NCBI GenBank assembly: GCA_029246685.1
Contig: JAQWMR010000008.1
Span: 29,185 to 93,184 of the forward strand
Length of the DNA: 64,000 nt
Direction: 5' to 3'
From: Acidimicrobiales bacterium
GTDB lineage: Bacteria; Actinomycetota; Acidimicrobiia; Acidimicrobiales; Aldehydirespiratoraceae
Position 1 is the first letter of the stretch. Each line of letters opens with the position of its first letter. The position numbers and the translations under genes are program-made. Under the pieces are notes generated by a model. The model saw only the letters and a program-made list of their open reading frames with translations. It was not told where the DNA came from and made no database searches. This document shows positions 1 through 8,780 of this stretch, piece after piece.

Positions 1-429
1 GCCCGCCTCGCCCGCATGCGCCGCCCTCGCCACCGCGGCGAACGAAGGGTCGAAGCGGCGTTGGAACGCGACGAGCAGCGGCACCTGTGCGGCCGCAGCA
101 CCGTCGAAGCAGGCATCGATGTCGGCGAGCGTGGTCCCCAACGGCTTCTCGCTCAGAACGGGTTTGCCAGCCGCGAGTGCAGCAATCACGTGGTCGTGGT
201 GGGTCAACGTCGGACTGGCGACCACCACTGCGTCCACGTCGCTTGCCGCCACTGCCGCCGCGCCGGACAACGCCGTGGTCGCGCCGGTCGCGGCCGCGAC
301 GTCGGCGGCCCGATCAGCGTCGGTGTCGAACACCTGGCGCAGCACGATGCCGTCGATCACTCCGATGCTCGCGAGATGAAACGAACCGGCCCGACCGAGG
401 CCGAGCAGTGCTACGCCGATGTCTGCCAC
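1..429 (-). CDS. Gfo/Idh/MocA-family oxidoreductase, partial (N-terminal 143 residues)
   Basis: The minus-strand frame is open from a GTG at 429 to the window edge, so the C-terminal part is outside the window. An N-terminal Rossmann fold is visible (GLGRAGSFH at about residues 10-18), followed by the family hallmark EKPLG at residues 94-98, whose Lys is normally catalytic. The best-matching relatives are inositol 2-dehydrogenases and similar NAD(P)-dependent sugar or polyol dehydrogenases; the substrate cannot be told from this half. A GAGGAG ribosome binding site lies about 5 nt before the GTG, which fixes the start. It is divergent from the ferritin-like gene. Confidence 0.85.
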   Translation of the reverse strand, partial: MADIGVALLGLGRAGSFHLASIGVIDGIVLRQVFDTDADRAADVAAATGATTALSGAAAVAASDVDAVVVASPTLTHHDHVIAALAAGKPVLSEKPLGTTLADIDACFDGAAAAQVPLLVAFQRRFDPSFAAVARAAHAGEAG

Positions 430-454
430 CCGGACTCCTCCGCTCGGCACGAAC

Positions 455-483
455 CTGACCACAGTCCCATACATCCGTACACT
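455..483 (+). promoter_or_regulatory. Probable promoter for a leaderless ferritin-like gene
   Basis: CTGACC (455-460) and TACACT (478-483) are separated by exactly 17 nt and resemble the housekeeping -35 and -10 consensus. The -10 ends 6 nt before the ATG at 490, so the transcript would begin at or next to the start codon. No Shine-Dalgarno sequence is visible. Confidence 0.5.
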
Positions 484-489
484 GGGCGC

Positions 490-1605
490 ATGACCGACAT
501 CGTCGATCCGCCCGCGACCGGGATTCCTTCCGACGCGGAGCGCGACGACACGATCAAACTCATCACCGACAACGCCGATCGCGTCTTCGCATGGAAGTAC
601 GACCGCGAGCGCGATCAGCTCGTCACGCTCTACAACCGGGCGATGGCGTCCCAGTGGGACTCGATCAACGACCTCGACTGGTCGACCGAAGTCGACCCCG
701 AGTACCTCGTCCAAACGACGCAGCGCGACAACGCCACCGTCGAGATCGCTCGCGCCGCGAAGGACCTGCCCGGTTCCCCGTTCGCAAACTGGGGTGAGAA
801 GGAATACACCGAGCTCTCGATCGAGTCGCTCAAGGCCACACTCAGCCAGTTCATGCACGGTGAGCAGGGGGCGATGATGGTCGCCGCGAAGATCTGCGAG
901 ACCGTCCCGTGGATCGACGCCAAGTACTACGCCGCCACGCAGACCATGGACGAGGCCCGCCACACCGAGGTGTTCGCCAAGTACCTCCACACCAAGCTCG
1001 GCGACGCCTACCCGATGAGCCCGTTCCTCGAGGAACAGATCCAGGTGCTCATCGAGGACAGCCGCTGGGACATCGCCTACCTCGGTATGCAGATCATCAT
1101 CGAGTCGCTCGCCCTCGCGGCGTTCGGCCAGATGCTGCGGGTCACCGAGGAACCATTGCTACGCAAGCTGCTCCGCTACGTGCTGTCCGACGAAGCCCGC
1201 CACGTTGCCTTCGGGATCCTCTCGCTCGGTGAGTTCTACGAGAACCTGAGCGAGGCGGAACTGAAGGACCGTCAGGAGTTCATGGCGGAGAACACCATTC
1301 GCAACCGCACCCGCTCCACCACCCCGGAGATCTGGGAGCGGATGAACATGAACGTCGACGACGTTCGGCCGTTCCTGATGGAAGCGGCAACGAAGGTCGA
1401 CCAGTCGCTGTTCACCGGATTCCAGAAGGGCTTCTTCGGCAAGCTCGTTCCGAACACCCGCAAGCTGGGGCTCCTCGACGCCAACGACGGCCTTCTCCGC
1501 AGGCAGTGGGGAGAGGCCGGGCTGATGGAGTACGAGTTCGCGGACTCCACGGCGGATGACTACGACACCTACGACGCCGTCGCCGCGGACCGCGCCACCA
1601 GCTGA
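490..1605 (+). CDS. Ferritin-like diiron-domain protein (possible oxygenase)
   Basis: A 371-residue protein with the four-helix ferritin-like diiron signature: E125, E155/H158 (DEARH), E205 and E235/H238 (second DEARH). This is the full six-ligand set of ribonucleotide reductase R2-like and AurF-like enzymes. Length and motif spacing fit small-molecule diiron oxygenases or oxidases better than iron-storage ferritins, but the substrate is unknown. The open frame extends upstream to 16, but that part is a shadow of the divergent oxidoreductase. ATG 490 is chosen because homologous sequence begins there and a -10-like TACACT sits 6 nt upstream. A PhyH-type oxygenase follows 2 nt after the stop, so the two are probably cotranscribed. 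Confidence 0.85.
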   Translation: MTDIVDPPATGIPSDAERDDTIKLITDNADRVFAWKYDRERDQLVTLYNRAMASQWDSINDLDWSTEVDPEYLVQTTQRDNATVEIARAAKDLPGSPFANWGEKEYTELSIESLKATLSQFMHGEQGAMMVAAKICETVPWIDAKYYAATQTMDEARHTEVFAKYLHTKLGDAYPMSPFLEEQIQVLIEDSRWDIAYLGMQIIIESLALAAFGQMLRVTEEPLLRKLLRYVLSDEARHVAFGILSLGEFYENLSEAELKDRQEFMAENTIRNRTRSTTPEIWERMNMNVDDVRPFLMEAATKVDQSLFTGFQKGFFGKLVPNTRKLGLLDANDGLLRRQWGEAGLMEYEFADSTADDYDTYDAVAADRATS

Positions 1606-1607
1606 CC

Positions 1608-2411
1608 TTGGCCGTCGCTCCCGAGACCATCGAGGCCTTCCAGCGCGACGGCGCCGTCATCTTGCGCGGCGCGTTGTCCGACGAGTGGCTTGCCCGGCTC
1701 GCCGAGGGCGTAGAGCACAACCGCACCAACCCGAGCGAGTGGTCCCACTGGTACACCCGCGACGACGAGGCCATCGGCTTCTGGACGGACTACGTGACCT
1801 GGCGCGACGTGGAGCCGTACCGCGCCACCGCGTTCGAGAGCGGTCTCGCCGAGATCGCCGGCGAGTTGATGCGCTCCGACACGGTCCGCTTCTTCCACGA
1901 GCACGTGCTGGTGAAGGAGCCGGGCGCCGCCGAACGCACCCCGTGGCACCACGACCAGCCCTACTACTGCATCGATGGCGACCAGAACCTCAGCATGTGG
2001 ATCGCGCTGGATGCCGTTCCCGCGGAGACCGGCATGCGTTTCATCGCCGGATCGCACCGCTGGAATCGCTGGTTCGTGCCCCGCCGCTTCGTCGACCACG
2101 CGCCCTACGTCGACGATCCCGATGGCCGCTACGAACTCGTCCCGGATCTCGACGCGGCGATCGATGATCACGAGGTACTTGCCTTCGACGTGAAGCCGGG
2201 CGACATCGTCTGCTTCCACTACCGCGTACTTCACGATGCGCCGGGCAACCACCTGAGTTCGCGCCGGCGAGCGGTCTCGCTGCGTTGGCTCGGAGACGAT
2301 TCCGTCTTCGCAACCCGGCCGTGGCAGGTGTCGCCTCCGTACGAGCCGGACGGGCTGGTCGAAGGCGGACCGCTCGGCGACGACCCGCGGTTCCCGCTGG
2401 TCGTCGGCTAG
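1608..2411 (+). CDS. Phytanoyl-CoA dioxygenase (PhyH) family protein
   Basis: A 267-residue Fe(II)/2-oxoglutarate-dependent oxygenase. The facial triad is visible as H114-x-D116 (within TPWHHD) and distal H209 (in RVLHD), and an Arg-rich stretch after residue 218 can bind 2-oxoglutarate. Family members hydroxylate phytanoyl-CoA or diverse small molecules; the substrate here is not known. The start is TTG at 1608, two bases after the preceding stop; no ATG or GTG precedes the conserved N-terminus. Close coupling to the diiron protein suggests a two-oxygenase operon. Confidence 0.85.
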   Translation: MAVAPETIEAFQRDGAVILRGALSDEWLARLAEGVEHNRTNPSEWSHWYTRDDEAIGFWTDYVTWRDVEPYRATAFESGLAEIAGELMRSDTVRFFHEHVLVKEPGAAERTPWHHDQPYYCIDGDQNLSMWIALDAVPAETGMRFIAGSHRWNRWFVPRRFVDHAPYVDDPDGRYELVPDLDAAIDDHEVLAFDVKPGDIVCFHYRVLHDAPGNHLSSRRRAVSLRWLGDDSVFATRPWQVSPPYEPDGLVEGGPLGDDPRFPLVVG

Positions 2412-2451
2412 CCGAAGGAAACCCGAACGCTCGCCGGATCGGGCAATCTGG

Positions 2452-2880
2452 TCAGCCGGCCTCGACGACGTGTTTCAGCGCGTCCATCTGTCCGGAGTCG
2501 GCGCGGCGCATAGCAGAGCGGATGATGCCGCCGAAGAGGCGCCACGCAGTACCTGCCATCACGCACTCGGCGCTCAGCGTCGCCTCCGTCCGCCCATCGT
2601 CGAGCGGCATGAGGGTGTACTCGTAGTCGGCCCGCACGCCGCCTTGCGTCGAGCGGAGCGTCAGCGTTCGACCCGGCTCCAGCGCGACGACCTTGGTCGT
2701 CCGGTTCTTGCCCCGGGCCCGGAATGTGAGGGTGGCGCCGGGCTCTGTCTCCCCGGTCATCTCGCCGATGCCGGACATCCACTCCCCTGCCCTCGACCAG
2801 TCTGTCAGGACGGACCAGACCTCGGCGGCGGGTCGTTCGATCGTGGCGGTCGCGGCGAATCCGTTCGGCATGAAATGCAT
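2452..2880 (-). CDS. SRPBCC-fold (polyketide cyclase/START-like) protein
   Basis: A 142-residue protein of typical single-domain SRPBCC length. The N-terminus (TATIERPAAEVWSVLTDW) and the regular alternation of beta strands match the CoxG/polyketide-cyclase-like group that binds hydrophobic ligands. No catalytic residues can be assigned. It is convergent with the PhyH gene (40 bp between stops) and divergent from the HNH gene, with the CGAA microsatellite in the shared upstream region. Confidence 0.75.
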   Translation of the reverse strand: MHFMPNGFAATATIERPAAEVWSVLTDWSRAGEWMSGIGEMTGETEPGATLTFRARGKNRTTKVVALEPGRTLTLRSTQGGVRADYEYTLMPLDDGRTEATLSAECVMAGTAWRLFGGIIRSAMRRADSGQMDALKHVVEAG

Positions 2881-2922
2881 GTTCGCGCGGGTGATGGGGT
2901 GTCACACGGCGAAGGTATGACA

Positions 2923-2958
2923 CGAACGAACGAACGAACGAACGAACGAACGAACGAA
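2923..2958 (+). repeat. CGAA tetranucleotide microsatellite, nine perfect copies
   Basis: Nine uninterrupted CGAA units lie between the divergent SRPBCC and HNH genes and run directly into the ATG at 2958. An upstream ATG (2917, preceded by GAAGG) reads through the repeat. With nine copies it is out of frame with the HNH gene and stops at 2970. With ten or seven copies it would be in frame. Confidence 0.95.
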
Positions 2959-4193
2959 TGTTCGGTATAGACGAGCTCGATGCTGAGACGGCGGCGAGAG
3001 AGTTCGCCCGGCTCGAACGACAGCGGCGCCAGATCGAGGCAGAGCAGATCGCGTTGTTCGACGAGGTCGACCGCTCCGGGACACACCCGGCGGACGGGCA
3101 CTTCTCCGCGCGAGCGATGATGCGACTCCACGCCCAGCTCTCCGGGACAGAAGCATCACAGCGTGACCGGGTCATGAAGGCGTTGCGTCAGCTGCCGACC
3201 AGCGCGGCGTGCTACGGCGACGGGTTGGTCGGCACGGATCAGGTCCGCCGGATCGCCGCCGTCTGGGCCAACCCGCGGGTCCGGGAGTACGTCGGGGTCT
3301 GTGAGGACGAGTTCCTCCCCGCGGCGCGAAAGCTGGAGTACCGAGACTTCGACCTGTTCTGCGTCCAGTGGGTGAGCCAGGTCGACATGGACGGCGCGGC
3401 CGACAAGGCGAGTCGCCGTTGGCGGCGCCGCGACTTCCAGCTCGAGCAGGACTTCAACGGATTCTGGGCTGCGACGGGGCGGCTGATGTCGGGCGACGGC
3501 GCCGACTTCAAGGAGACGCTGGACCGGATGGTCGATGCCGAGCGTCTGGGCGACATCGAAACGGCGCAGGCCGAACACGGCGACGACTGGCGGTCTCATC
3601 TGGAGCGCACGACACCCCAGCTTCGATACGACGCCTTCATCGAGTTGATGCGCCGGGACGCCATGGTCGGGCCGGACGGCGAGAAGCTCGATAGCTGCAC
3701 CGACTTCGTGATCGACAGCCAGACCTACGAGCGCCAGGCCGCTCTGCTCCTCAGCGCCACTTTCGCGCCGATCGACCCGACGGACCGGAATCGGTTCTCC
3801 CGCACGATCGATGGCACCTAAGTCAACCCAGCGGAGGTCGTGGCTCGATCGTTCGTCGACCATGTTCGGCGGGTGGTGGTGAACTCTGCCGGCGTCGTGA
3901 TCGATCTGGGGCGGCGCTCCCGGCTCTTCACCGGCAGCGCACGAGATGCAGCACTGCTCTCCGAGATCTCCTGCTACTGGACCGGGTGTTGGATCCCGGC
4001 TTCGGGATGCCAGATCGACCATCTGCTCCCGTTCGCCCGGCACGGGAGAACCAACCCCGGCAACGGGGCACCTGCGTGTGGGAAGCACAACCGCATCAAA
4101 GAACAGGGCTTCCACGCCTGGCGCACTCCCACCGGCGAGTGGCGCCTCACCCGCCCCGACGGCACCCCGGTGCCGGATCACCTCGCTCACTAG
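2958..4193 (+). pseudogene. DUF222/HNH endonuclease interrupted by an in-frame TAA
   Basis: One continuous frame of 411 sense codons interrupted by TAA at 3819-3821. The first part (287 aa) is the helical DUF222 region; the second (about 120 aa) carries the HNH nuclease signature (CQIDHLLPFARHG, TNPGN, CGKHNR). Such proteins are abundant, often multicopy, in actinobacteria and usually about 400-450 aa, so the two parts make one normal-length gene. The residues on both sides of the stop stay in the family pattern, so a single nonsense change is likely. A GTG at 3840 preceded by GGAGG could allow reinitiation of the HNH half. The 5' start is uncertain because only CGAA repeats precede ATG 2958. 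Confidence 0.85.
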
Positions 4194-4280
4194 CCCGACC
4201 CTCGCTCCGACGAAGGCCAGGCGGACGCGGCCTGACCGCGAAGCGGCTCGATCCGCGCCACAGCGGTACCGTCATCGGCC

Positions 4281-5951
4281 GTGTCGTTTGAAGCAAACAT
4301 CGCCGACGTCTTCGAGACGATCGCCGCGCGCGTGCCCGAGCGGGAAGCGATCATCACCCCCGAGCGGCGTCTGACCTTCGCCGAAATCAGCGACCGGTCG
4401 AACCGGCTGGCGAACTACCTCATCGAGCGAGGCATCCGTTGCCACACCGAGCGGGACCAGCTCGAGCCGTGGGAATCCGGCCAGGACCATGTCGCCCTCT
4501 ACCTGGTCAACGGGTCTGAGTACATGGAAGGGATGCTGGCTGCGTGGAAGGCGCGGGGCGTGTCGCTCAATGTCAACTACCGCTACATCGCTGAGGAGCT
4601 GACGTCGTTGCTCACCGACGCGTCCGCCAAGGCGATCATCTACCACGCTCGCTTCGCGCCGGTCATTGCCGAGATCAGGGCCGAGCTGCCGCTACTCAAC
4701 TCGCTCATCCAAGTAGCCGACGACAGCGACGAAGCGCTGCTCGATGGGGCCGTCGACTATGAGACCGCACTCGCCGCTGCCGCGCCGACGCTTCCCGACC
4801 TCGAGCGCTCGCCGGATGATCTCTACATGGTCTACACGGGCGGCACGACCGGGCTGCCGAAGGGCGTGCTCTGGCGCCAGGCCGACATCTGGGTGGGCGC
4901 CATGGGCGGGGCCGACCCCCGCAACGGCGCCGAGTACGACAGCTACGAGGCTGTCGCGACCGCGGCGACCGAGGAACGGATCTACCCGTACATGATTGCG
5001 GCGCCGCTGATGCACGGCGGTGGCCAGTGGCTGGCGTGGCTGGCCTGGGTGGGCGGCGACCCCGTGGTGTTCGGCGAGGTCGTCGACCGGCTCGACCCGG
5101 CCGACCTGCTCCGAACGGTCGAGCGGGAGCAGTGCTCGTTCATGATCGTGATCGGCAACGCGTTCGGTCGGCCGATCCTCGACGAGCTCAATCGAGGAAT
5201 CGACGCCGGCGAGCCCTACGACTTCTCGTCGATGCGAGTGCTGTCGACCGGTGCGGCCGCGATGACAACAGGCGTAAAGGAGGAGTTCCTCCAACACAAC
5301 CCGAAGCTACGGGTCATCGACTCTGTCGGCGCGTCGGAGAGCGGCACGCAGGGCCGCAACGTCTCGACCGACGGGGCCGAGGTCGAGGCCAGCATCTTCG
5401 CTCCTGGACCGGGCAGCGGGATCGTGAGTGAGGACCTGACCGGGCCGGCGGCACCATCGGCCGGCGCGACGGGCTGGTTGTCTCGCACCGGTCGGATCCC
5501 GCTCGGGTATCTCGGCGATGCCGACAAAACCGCGCGCACGTTCCCGACGATCGCCGGCATTCGCTACTCCATCCCCGGCGACCGAGCCGAGTGGCTCGCC
5601 GACGGTCGACTGAAGCTGCTCGGGCGCGACTCTGTCTGCATCAACACCGGCGGCGAGAAGGTCTTCGTCGAGGAAGTGGAGGCGGTGCTCCACGCCCATC
5701 CGGCGGTGCGCGATGCCGTCGTCGTCGGCCGCCCGAACGAGCGTTGGGGCAATGAGGTCTGCGCGGTCATCTCCACGAGCGCTGCCGTCACCACCGAGGA
5801 ACTGATCGACCACTGTGACGGGCAGTTGGCCCGCTACAAGCTTCCGCGTACCGTGATCGCCGTCCCCGAGGTCGTTCGCGGCCCCAATGGCAAGGCCGAC
5901 TATCGATGGGCTGCGCAGGTCGCAGTCGAACAACAGGAGAACGAGACATGA
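4281..5951 (+). CDS. Acyl-CoA synthetase (FadD19-like AMP-binding enzyme)
   Basis: A 556-residue adenylate-forming enzyme that would activate a carboxylic acid with ATP and CoA. The AMP-binding P-loop YTGGTTGLPKG starts at about residue 185, and the C-terminal hinge and catalytic Lys region (KVFVEEVEAVL, NGKADYRW) is present. The overall sequence resembles mycobacterial FadD19-type synthetases that act on steroid side chains or long acyl chains, so a bulky or branched acid is plausible (inference). GTG 4281 is the first in-frame start near the conserved N-terminus. Its stop overlaps the next ATG (ATGA), so it is cotranslated with the SDR. Confidence 0.88.
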   Translation: MSFEANIADVFETIAARVPEREAIITPERRLTFAEISDRSNRLANYLIERGIRCHTERDQLEPWESGQDHVALYLVNGSEYMEGMLAAWKARGVSLNVNYRYIAEELTSLLTDASAKAIIYHARFAPVIAEIRAELPLLNSLIQVADDSDEALLDGAVDYETALAAAAPTLPDLERSPDDLYMVYTGGTTGLPKGVLWRQADIWVGAMGGADPRNGAEYDSYEAVATAATEERIYPYMIAAPLMHGGGQWLAWLAWVGGDPVVFGEVVDRLDPADLLRTVEREQCSFMIVIGNAFGRPILDELNRGIDAGEPYDFSSMRVLSTGAAAMTTGVKEEFLQHNPKLRVIDSVGASESGTQGRNVSTDGAEVEASIFAPGPGSGIVSEDLTGPAAPSAGATGWLSRTGRIPLGYLGDADKTARTFPTIAGIRYSIPGDRAEWLADGRLKLLGRDSVCINTGGEKVFVEEVEAVLHAHPAVRDAVVVGRPNERWGNEVCAVISTSAAVTTEELIDHCDGQLARYKLPRTVIAVPEVVRGPNGKADYRWAAQVAVEQQENET

Positions 5952-6859
5952 GCGATGAGCTTCGTTTCGATGAGCGGGCTGCGATCATCACCGGTGCCGG
6001 CAACGGCCTGGGCAAGGCCCACGCCCTCGAGCTCGCCCGCCGCGGCGCGATGGTCGTGGTGAACGACCTCGGTGGTGCCGTCGACGGTTCCGGCAATGAC
6101 ACCTCCGCCGCCCAGGCCGTCGTGGATGAGATCAAGGCCGCTGGCGGCATCGCCGTCGCCAACACGGGCTCGGTGACCGACCCGGCCGCCGCCAAGAGGA
6201 TGACCGAGCAGGCGATCGACGAGTTCGGCCGTCTCGACATCGTGGTGAACAACGCGGGCATCCTGCGCGACAAGGCGTTCCACAACTCGGACCTCGAGAA
6301 CTGGCAGGCCGTGATCGACGTGCATCTGACCGGCGCGTACAACGTCACCCTGCCGGCGTACCAGCACATGCGCGAGCAGGGCTCCGGCCGCATCGTGATG
6401 ACATCGTCGCCTGCCGGTCTCTACGGCAACTTCGGCCAGACCAACTACAGCTCCGCGAAGATGGGCCTCGTCGGTTTCGCCCGAGCAATCAAGCAGGAAG
6501 GCGGCCGCAAGGGCGTCTCCGCCAACGTCATTGCGCCCACGGCCGACACCCGCATGACGGAAGGTCTGCTCGGCACGCTCGCGGACGACACGCCACCCGA
6601 GCTGATCACCGCCGTTGTGGGCTACCTGTGCCACGACAGCTGTGAGCTCAACGGCGAGGTGCTCGCGTGCGCCGGCGGCCGTGTAGCCCGCGTCTTCGTC
6701 GGGGCGACACCCGGCATCTTCGACCGCAACCTCACGATCGACATGGTGGCGGAGAACATCGAGGAGATCTGTGCCGAGGAGGGCTACACGGTCCCCGACA
6801 ACGTCGGCGACGAGATGGGCCTCATCCTCGAGGGCCTCAAGGCCAACCCGAAGGACTGA
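5948..6859 (+). CDS. SDR-family 3-hydroxyacyl-CoA dehydrogenase-like protein
   Basis: A 303-residue classical short-chain dehydrogenase. The NAD-binding glycine motif lies at residues 15-21 (TGAGNGLG), NNAG at 101-104, catalytic Ser near 153-154, Y167 and K171. The sequence style (VVVNDLGG after the first strand, LYGNFGQTNYSSAKMG) is that of the dehydrogenase domain of peroxisomal multifunctional enzyme type 2 (HSD17B4). It probably oxidises a 3-hydroxyacyl-CoA. ATG 5948 overlaps the synthetase stop by four bases. Together with the convergent enoyl-CoA hydratase the genes form a beta-oxidation set. Confidence 0.88.
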   Translation: MSDELRFDERAAIITGAGNGLGKAHALELARRGAMVVVNDLGGAVDGSGNDTSAAQAVVDEIKAAGGIAVANTGSVTDPAAAKRMTEQAIDEFGRLDIVVNNAGILRDKAFHNSDLENWQAVIDVHLTGAYNVTLPAYQHMREQGSGRIVMTSSPAGLYGNFGQTNYSSAKMGLVGFARAIKQEGGRKGVSANVIAPTADTRMTEGLLGTLADDTPPELITAVVGYLCHDSCELNGEVLACAGGRVARVFVGATPGIFDRNLTIDMVAENIEEICAEEGYTVPDNVGDEMGLILEGLKANPKD

Positions 6860-6863
6860 GCGA

Positions 6864-7622
6864 CTAGCGACCCAACCAGGTCGGGTCGCGCTTTTGCAGA
6901 AACGCGGCGACTCCTTCCTTCATATCGTCGGACTCCATCACCGCTGCCTGGCCGCGAACCGTCGCCGACCAACCTTCGTCGTCGGTGCCCGACAACAGCG
7001 AGTTGACGGCCTGAAGGGTCTGCTGCACGGAAGTCGGGCTGTTGGCGGCGATCGTTTCAGCGAGGGAGACGGCTTCGGTCAGCGCGCTCCCCTTCTCGAC
7101 GACTCGATTCACGAAGCCGATCTCGGCAGCGCGGGACGCACCGATCTCGGCGCCGGTGAGAAGGAGCTCCTTCGCGATGTTCGGCGGAACGAGACGGGCA
7201 GTACGGAAGAGCGCGCCGCTGTTGGCGATCACGCCGCGCCTCACCTCGGGGAGCGCGAACCGGGCATCGGCCGCGGCGACGACCATGTCGCTGGCCATGC
7301 AGATCTCGAAGCCGCCTCCGAACGCAAGGCCCTCGACTGCGGCGATCAGCGGCTTGGTAAGGCGCCGCCGGATGATGCCGTACTCGCCGCCGCGCTCGGT
7401 GCCGCGGCCAGGGCCGTCCTTCAGATCGGTGCCGGCGCAGAAGAGGTTCGGGCCGCCGGTGATGATGGCGACCCACTGATCGGGGTCATCCTCGAAGTCG
7501 TTGAACGCCGCGTCGATGCCAGCGGCGACGTCGGCGTTGACCGCGTTGCGCTTCTCCTCGCGGGTGATCGTGACGACCGTGACCCGACCCCGCTGTTCGA
7601 CCTGGACGACATCGCTGCTCAT
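6864..7622 (-). CDS. Enoyl-CoA hydratase/isomerase family protein
   Basis: A 252-residue crotonase-fold protein of normal length. The oxyanion-hole segments are visible (TGGPNLFCAGTDLKDG and VEGLAFGGGFEICMASD). The usual hydratase Glu at the end of the second segment cannot be assigned with certainty, so isomerase or other crotonase activity is possible. ATG 7622 (MSSDVVQVEQ) is chosen over upstream codons because the conserved fold begins there. A GACAAT hexamer lies 6 nt upstream, suggesting a leaderless message. It is convergent with the SDR gene (4 bp gap) and divergent from the kinase-like gene. Confidence 0.85.
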   Translation of the reverse strand: MSSDVVQVEQRGRVTVVTITREEKRNAVNADVAAGIDAAFNDFEDDPDQWVAIITGGPNLFCAGTDLKDGPGRGTERGGEYGIIRRRLTKPLIAAVEGLAFGGGFEICMASDMVVAAADARFALPEVRRGVIANSGALFRTARLVPPNIAKELLLTGAEIGASRAAEIGFVNRVVEKGSALTEAVSLAETIAANSPTSVQQTLQAVNSLLSGTDDEGWSATVRGQAAVMESDDMKEGVAAFLQKRDPTWLGR

Positions 7623-7695
7623 GAGCGGATTGTCGCGCACGCACGCGTCTGACACCCGTGTCCAGGTTGGGGCACACTGACCGCATGAGTCTGAC

Positions 7696-8775
7696 ATGAG
7701 TGACTTCATCCGAAACAGCGATCCGGATCAGGATGCCGAGCGTACGAAGGGTCTCATCGACCCGGCGAAGCTGGGTGACTGGATGGACGAGCAGGGTCTT
7801 CCCGGCGCGGGCGAGCCGATCGCGGCGCGCTTCGTTTCCGGCGGTGCGAGCAACGAGATCTTCGAGATTCGTCGAGGCGACGACCGTTGGGCGCTCCGGC
7901 GACCGCCGCGTGTGGTCCCCAAGGGACGCAACGAGACGATGCTGCGCGAGTACCGGATCATTCAGGCGCTCACCGATACCGACGTGCCGCACTGTCGAGC
8001 GTGGGGCGCGTGTGAGGACACATCCGTGCTGGGGTCGACGTTCTATCTGATGGAGTTCGTGGACGGTTGGTCGCCGATCAGCGAGCCGGAGTGGCCCGAA
8101 CCGTTCTTCTCGGATCTCGACACCCGCCCGGCGCTCGCCTACGAGTTGGTGGACGCGATCGCCAAGCTGTCCAACGTCGACTGGCAAGCCCGCGGGCTGG
8201 ACGAGCTCGGCCGACCAGATGGGTTCCACGACCGCCAGGTCGACCGATGGCAGGCCCACCTGGATGCATTCTCGTTCCGCGAGATCCCCGGGCTGGACGA
8301 GGCTGCGGCATGGCTACGCGATCGCCGGCCCCGGAGCTACACGCCGGGGATCATGCATGGCGACTATCAGTTCGCCAATGTGATGTTCCACCACGGCGGG
8401 CCCGCTCGGATGGCCGCCATCGTGGACTGGGAGATGGGCACGATCGGCGACCCGCTGCTCGATCTCGCCTGGGTCGTCATGGGATGGCCCGACGAGGACG
8501 AGGATCGCGGCGGTTCGGGCTATGTCGACTACACCGGCATGCCCAACAAGGCAGACCTGCTGGAGCGCTACGCGACCGTCTCGGGTCGCGACGTGGACGA
8601 GATCGATTACTACGTGATCCTCGCCCGGTACAAGATGGCGATCGTTCTCGAGGGCGGCTACGCCAGGTACGTCCAGGGCGGCGCCGACAACGAGAAAATG
8701 GCCGCATTCGGCGGCGTTGTACTCGACATGGCGGCCAACGCGGCCGAGCTCGTGCGCACAACCGGCCTGCGCTGA
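7696..8775 (+). CDS. APH-fold phosphotransferase (LvaA / ACAD10-11 N-domain-like)
   Basis: A 359-residue protein of the aminoglycoside phosphotransferase/choline kinase fold. The nucleotide-binding region (FVSGGASNEIF), the catalytic loop HGDYQFAN starting at H221 with D223, and the metal-binding IVDWEMGTIGDP are all intact. In acyl-CoA catabolic contexts this subfamily includes LvaA, which phosphorylates 4-hydroxyacyl-CoA, and the N-terminal domain of eukaryotic ACAD10/11. An acyl-CoA dehydrogenase lies 1.3 kb downstream on the same strand with only a decayed lipoprotein between. A 4-hydroxyacyl-CoA kinase role is therefore a reasonable inference, not shown. Confidence 0.8.
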   Translation: MSDFIRNSDPDQDAERTKGLIDPAKLGDWMDEQGLPGAGEPIAARFVSGGASNEIFEIRRGDDRWALRRPPRVVPKGRNETMLREYRIIQALTDTDVPHCRAWGACEDTSVLGSTFYLMEFVDGWSPISEPEWPEPFFSDLDTRPALAYELVDAIAKLSNVDWQARGLDELGRPDGFHDRQVDRWQAHLDAFSFREIPGLDEAAAWLRDRRPRSYTPGIMHGDYQFANVMFHHGGPARMAAIVDWEMGTIGDPLLDLAWVVMGWPDEDEDRGGSGYVDYTGMPNKADLLERYATVSGRDVDEIDYYVILARYKMAIVLEGGYARYVQGGADNEKMAAFGGVVLDMAANAAELVRTTGLR

Positions 8776-8780
8776 AGCCG

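Noticed and set aside
2923..2958. CGAA repeat as a CRISPR-like array or origin iteron.
   Set aside because: Unit of 4 nt without spacers, no dnaA boxes or AT-rich stretch nearby.
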